This document shows positions 6,858 to 9,368 of a stretch of DNA of 9,368 bases, one piece after another. A program made the translations under genes and the position numbers. The first letter of the stretch is position 1, and each line of letters opens with the position of its first letter. The stretch is from contig CADCLH010000079.1 of assembly GCA_902802215.1 (NCBI GenBank), positions 1-9,368 of the forward strand, given 5' to 3'. The notes under the pieces are model-generated. The model made no database searches. It was given only the letters and a program-made list of their open reading frames with translations, and was not told the DNA's origin. Source of the DNA: Oscillospiraceae bacterium. GTDB taxonomy: Bacteria > Bacillota > Clostridia > Oscillospirales > Oscillospiraceae.

Positions 6858-7688
6858 ATGATCGACCCGCGACAGAAAATCGAGCGTTTTTGCTACCGCC
6901 ATCCGAACTTCGGCATCCCGAATCTGATGCGTTATCTGACGATCGCGAACGTCGTGTTCTGGGTGATGAACATGATCAACCGCCCGTTTTTGAGCTATAT
7001 GCTTTTTAACCCCGCGCTGATCCAGCGCGGGCAGGTCTGGCGGCTGGTGAGTTTCCTGTTCGTCCCGCCGAGCACCGGCGTGCTCGCGCTGCTGGTGTTT
7101 TACTTCTACTACTGGATCGGCACCACGCTGGAGAAACAGTGGGGGACGGGGCAGTTCACGATCTACTTCTTCACCGGCGTCGTGCTGACCGTGCTCTACG
7201 GCTTTGTCATCTACTGGATCACCGGAATGGCCGTCACGCTGGATTCGAGCTATCTCTACCTGTCCATGTTCTTCTCGTTTGCGGCGCTGTTCCCGGACAT
7301 GCAGGTGCTGTTTCTGTTCTTCATCCCGGTGAAGATGAAATACCTCGCCATCGTGGACGCGGCGTTTTTCCTGTACGCGATGGTGACGACGCCGTTCCCG
7401 GCCAATCTCGTTCCGCTGGTGGCGATACTGAACTTCCTGATCTTCTGCGGGGGAGAGCTGCGCGCCATGCTGCCGCGCCGTCCCGGAAAGACCACGATCA
7501 ACTTCAAAAAAGAATCCGCCCGCATCCGGCGCGAGCAGGCGGATAAGCTCTATACGCACAAGTGCGCCGTCTGCGGCAGGACGGATACGGACTACCCCGA
7601 GCTGGAGTTTCGCTACTGCTCCCGCTGCGCGGGCTATCACTGCTTTTGCAGCGACCACATCAACAATCACATCCATTTTACCGAGTGA
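6858..7688 (+). CDS. Rhomboid-fold membrane protein without catalytic residues, Cys/His-rich C-terminal tail
   Basis: This 276-residue protein has about six membrane segments (near 25-40, 74-88, 100-120, 131-155, 162-178, 183-197). Rhomboid superfamily marks are present: the loop motif GQVWRLVSFLF with the WR pair at 61-62, then GTTLEKQWGTGQF (88-100). The serine protease dyad is not. Where GxSG is expected there is TLDSSYLYLS (127-136), and the last membrane segment has no His, so it should be a non-proteolytic relative of the derlin/iRhom kind. The segment SFAALFPDMQVLFLFFIPVK is also derlin-like. The tail (236-273) has C236xxC239, C254xxC257, HCFC (261-264), H267, H271 and H273, enough for two zinc sites. 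The ATG is preceded by AGGAG. The stop overlaps the next start (TGATG), so the two products are probably made together and may act on the same membrane target. The substrate is unknown. Confidence 0.8.
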   Translation: MIDPRQKIERFCYRHPNFGIPNLMRYLTIANVVFWVMNMINRPFLSYMLFNPALIQRGQVWRLVSFLFVPPSTGVLALLVFYFYYWIGTTLEKQWGTGQFTIYFFTGVVLTVLYGFVIYWITGMAVTLDSSYLYLSMFFSFAALFPDMQVLFLFFIPVKMKYLAIVDAAFFLYAMVTTPFPANLVPLVAILNFLIFCGGELRAMLPRRPGKTTINFKKESARIRREQADKLYTHKCAVCGRTDTDYPELEFRYCSRCAGYHCFCSDHINNHIHFTE

Positions 7689-9076
7689 TGGACGAACGGG
7701 AAATCGAAGCCGCCCGCGAGGACGGGCGGCTTTTTTCTGAGCAAAGCCCCTCAACGAAGCCCGGAGGGCGCCTGAAACGGATCGCGCTGGCGGCTCTGGC
7801 CGCCCTCCTTCTGGCCGGCGGACTGAAGATCGGACTGAGCTGGCGGGAGACAGGACTGGACCTGCTCGCGGCCGACAGACTGTTTGACGGGGGCTGGTAT
7901 CTGGCGGCGCGGGAGTTCTATCTGCGCGCCGGGAAAAACGAGAGGGCGGCGCTCTGTCTGGACTACGAGCTGGAGCGGCAGTACCTCAACGCGCGCCGGA
8001 ATCTGGAGCTCGGCGACTACGACACGGCGCGACAGCAGCTCGGCAGGATACGCGGCTATAAGGACACGGAAAACCTCCTGCTGTCCTGCGACTATCTGGA
8101 GACCTCCCAGACAATGGCGGACGGCGACCTGGAGCTTGCCTGGGACAAGTTCACGGCGATGGGCTATTATCCCGGCGTGGAAGACAAGCTCAAAGCGCTC
8201 GAGCCGATGCTCTACGAGAGGGCCGGTGATCTGGCGCTGGATTTCGAGCTGGAGCACGCCTGCGCGATCTGGGAGAGACTGGGCGGCTACCGCGACTGTG
8301 AAATGCTGCTGAAGCGCGCGCAGCGGATGCTGAAGTGGCTGCAATCGGACGAGACGCGGCTGACGGATCCCTCGCGGCGCTTTTCCAGCAGCGACAACGC
8401 GCGGGTCTACCGCTGCGATGCGGCCTATCTGGTGACGCCGCTCAAGCCGGACCGGGACACGAAGTTCTTCCTCTACTATCCCGGCGGTCGGAACGAAGAG
8501 CTCTACGTCGACTACTTCCTCACCTATCTGGACAATCCCGAGCCGAACACGGTCGCGGTCTTTCTGCGCCGCAACGGGGTGGACGACATCGAGGCGAAGA
8601 ACACCGAGGCGATCGAGCTGCTCGAATGTCTGGCCGCCGAGTGCGGGGTGTTCCTGCACGATCCGGTGGTCGCGGGCTCCAGCCTCGGAGCCTACCCGGC
8701 CCTGTACAGCGCGATCTACAATCTGCTGGACTTCGGACTGAGGACGCGCTGCGTGCTGTGCCTGGACGCGGGCAACGACTGGGTCGAGGCGGATCTCACG
8801 CTCAACGAGTCGCAGTGCTGGGAGCTGGCGGCGACAGGGGCGGAGCTCTATCTGTTCGACAGCCCCTGGATCGGTATGGACCGGGCTGCCATCCGCATGA
8901 TGGTCAACGCGGGCTGCCCGGTGACGGTGGTCGGCTGCTACAACGACGACCACGCCTGGATCACCTTCGACGCGATGGGCATGGGGGTGCTGCACTGGGC
9001 GCTCGGGGACAGGACCGAGCCCTGCGAGCTGCCGATCTATTCGTTCCGCCGCCTGCACAAGGGCGACGCGTGGTGA
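7688..9076 (+). CDS. Membrane-anchored protein with TPR-like repeats and C-terminal alpha/beta hydrolase domain
   Basis: This 462-residue protein has a short N-terminal cytoplasmic tail, one membrane segment (31-49, Leu/Ala-rich after KR), and then an outside-facing remainder if the positive-inside rule holds. Residues 60-215 hold about four helical repeats of the form G-x-Y-x-x-A-x-x-x-F with a following Y-x-D (for example LELGDYDTARQQL, IRGYKDTENLL, LGGYRDCEMLL), as in many Firmicute TPR-like proteins. Residues 240-440 look like an alpha/beta hydrolase: FFLYYPGG (260-267), the nucleophile elbow GSSLGAY with S332, CLDAGNDW with D360 (or D391) as the acid, and NDDHAW with H422. The substrate is unknown, and esterase or peptidase is possible. 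The frame is open further upstream, but the ATG at 7688, overlapping the previous stop, is preferred. It lacks its own ribosome site, which implies coupled translation. Confidence 0.78.
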   Translation: MDEREIEAAREDGRLFSEQSPSTKPGGRLKRIALAALAALLLAGGLKIGLSWRETGLDLLAADRLFDGGWYLAAREFYLRAGKNERAALCLDYELERQYLNARRNLELGDYDTARQQLGRIRGYKDTENLLLSCDYLETSQTMADGDLELAWDKFTAMGYYPGVEDKLKALEPMLYERAGDLALDFELEHACAIWERLGGYRDCEMLLKRAQRMLKWLQSDETRLTDPSRRFSSSDNARVYRCDAAYLVTPLKPDRDTKFFLYYPGGRNEELYVDYFLTYLDNPEPNTVAVFLRRNGVDDIEAKNTEAIELLECLAAECGVFLHDPVVAGSSLGAYPALYSAIYNLLDFGLRTRCVLCLDAGNDWVEADLTLNESQCWELAATGAELYLFDSPWIGMDRAAIRMMVNAGCPVTVVGCYNDDHAWITFDAMGMGVLHWALGDRTEPCELPIYSFRRLHKGDAW

Positions 9077-9084
9077 TGAAACAA

Positions 9085-9131
9085 AGCGAAACAGCGGACT
9101 GTGAAAGCATCTCACAGTCCGCTGTTTCGCT
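9085..9131. terminator. 20-bp perfect hairpin between convergent genes, likely bidirectional terminator
   Basis: Bases 9085-9104 (AGCGAAACAGCGGACTGTGA) pair without mismatch with 9112-9131 around a 7-base loop (AAGCATC). The hairpin begins nine bases after the hydrolase stop and ends eight bases before the stop of the convergent small gene. T-rich sequence follows on both strands (TTTGATTT on +, TTTGTTTC on -), but neither is an uninterrupted U tract, so termination may rest on the unusually long stem. Confidence 0.75.
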
Positions 9132-9138
9132 GTTTGAT

Positions 9139-9330
9139 TTAAAAGCTGCCGCTGTGATGGCGGTCGGTCAGCTTTACGTCGCCGGTGCGGGCGCGGTAGC
9201 GCAGCTCGTCGAGCCCTCCGGGCGCGGAGCGCACAGGCTCCGCCGGAGCCTCCGGCTTCGCTGCCGGCGCGCGGTCGACAAGCTCGGGCGCTTTCTTTTT
9301 GATGTGGAACAGTCTGGCAAAAAACGACAT
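9139..9330 (-). CDS. Small uncharacterised protein, 63 residues
   Basis: I do not recognise this protein. It begins MSFFARLFHIKKKAPELVD, an aromatic/basic segment that could form a short amphipathic membrane-touching helix. A Pro/Ala-rich middle (about 20-37) follows, and then a C-terminal part with LDELRYRARTGDVKLTDRHH. No signal peptide cleavage site or full membrane span is visible. The frame extends 12 codons further upstream, but a strong ribosome site points to the ATG at 9330. It is convergent with the hydrolase gene and shares the hairpin at 9085-9131. The good ribosome site, clean stop and terminator support a real gene. Confidence 0.65.
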   Translation of the reverse strand: MSFFARLFHIKKKAPELVDRAPAAKPEAPAEPVRSAPGGLDELRYRARTGDVKLTDRHHSGSF

Positions 9331-9338
9331 GGGGTATT

Positions 9339-9345
9339 CCTCCTT
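9339..9345 (-). promoter_or_regulatory. Ribosome-binding site deciding the start of the small 63-residue gene
   Basis: On the - strand the sequence reads AAGGAGG, a full anti-16S match, with an 8-base spacer to the ATG at 9330. It lies inside the longer open frame and so supports the shorter protein. Confidence 0.75.
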
Positions 9346-9368
9346 CTGTCTTTCTTTAAGCCCCAAAC

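Noticed and set aside
6717..7754. A 345-codon open frame on the - strand opposite the rhomboid-like gene
   Set aside because: It is an antisense shadow, highly charged and His/Arg/Gln-rich. The + strand protein has clear membrane segments and the rhomboid WR motif.
7751..9115. A 454-codon open frame on the - strand opposite the hydrolase gene
   Set aside because: It runs through the hairpin and is an Arg/Gln/Val-rich antisense shadow with no recognisable domain. The + strand frame has repeats and a catalytic GSSLG.

Overview
The window is GC-rich, densely packed bacterial DNA with short intergenic gaps, strong AGGAG-type ribosome sites, U-tract terminators, and a CysK/EpsC-type CysE pair. 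This resembles a high-GC anaerobic Firmicute, most likely a clostridial gut lineage of the Oscillospirales or Christensenellales kind. That placement is inferred from protein style and is not proven. No rRNA, tRNA, CRISPR array or insertion sequence is visible.

Region 1 (1-2728, + strand) is a sulfur amino acid cluster. It runs from the C-terminal tail of a MetY-type O-acetylhomoserine sulfhydrylase, through a free-standing B3/B4 (PheRS editing-domain-like) protein and cysK (O-acetylserine sulfhydrylase), to cysE (serine O-acetyltransferase), and ends at a clear intrinsic terminator. CysE makes O-acetylserine, CysK turns it into cysteine, and MetY would make homocysteine. Two things stand out. 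CysK lacks about nine residues in a normally invariant stretch just before its TSGNTG loop. The B3/B4-cysK gap holds a 38-codon ORF with a strong ribosome site, and a Cys codon of this ORF lies in one arm of a hairpin that would mask the cysK ribosome site, a layout that suggests cysteine-responsive translational control.

Region 2 (2760-6757, - strand) is a two-gene unit. It holds rlmB (23S rRNA 2'-O-methyltransferase) followed by a 1020-residue membrane protein. The C-terminal half of that protein has the layout of a P1-type (heavy-metal-like) ATPase, but every catalytic signature I can locate is altered or missing. Its N-terminal half is a long, acidic, low-complexity cytoplasmic tail. It appears to be a pseudo-P-type ATPase and is the most unusual gene here. 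A bidirectional terminator separates it from cysE.

Region 3 (6788-9131, + strand) is divergent from rlmB. It holds a rhomboid-fold membrane protein without the catalytic Ser/His and with a Cys/His-rich, probably zinc-binding tail. This overlaps (TGATG) a membrane-anchored protein with TPR-like repeats and a C-terminal alpha/beta hydrolase domain. A 20-bp perfect hairpin follows and is shared with a convergent 63-residue small protein on the - strand (9139-9330). The rest of the window edge (9346-9368) shows nothing I can name.
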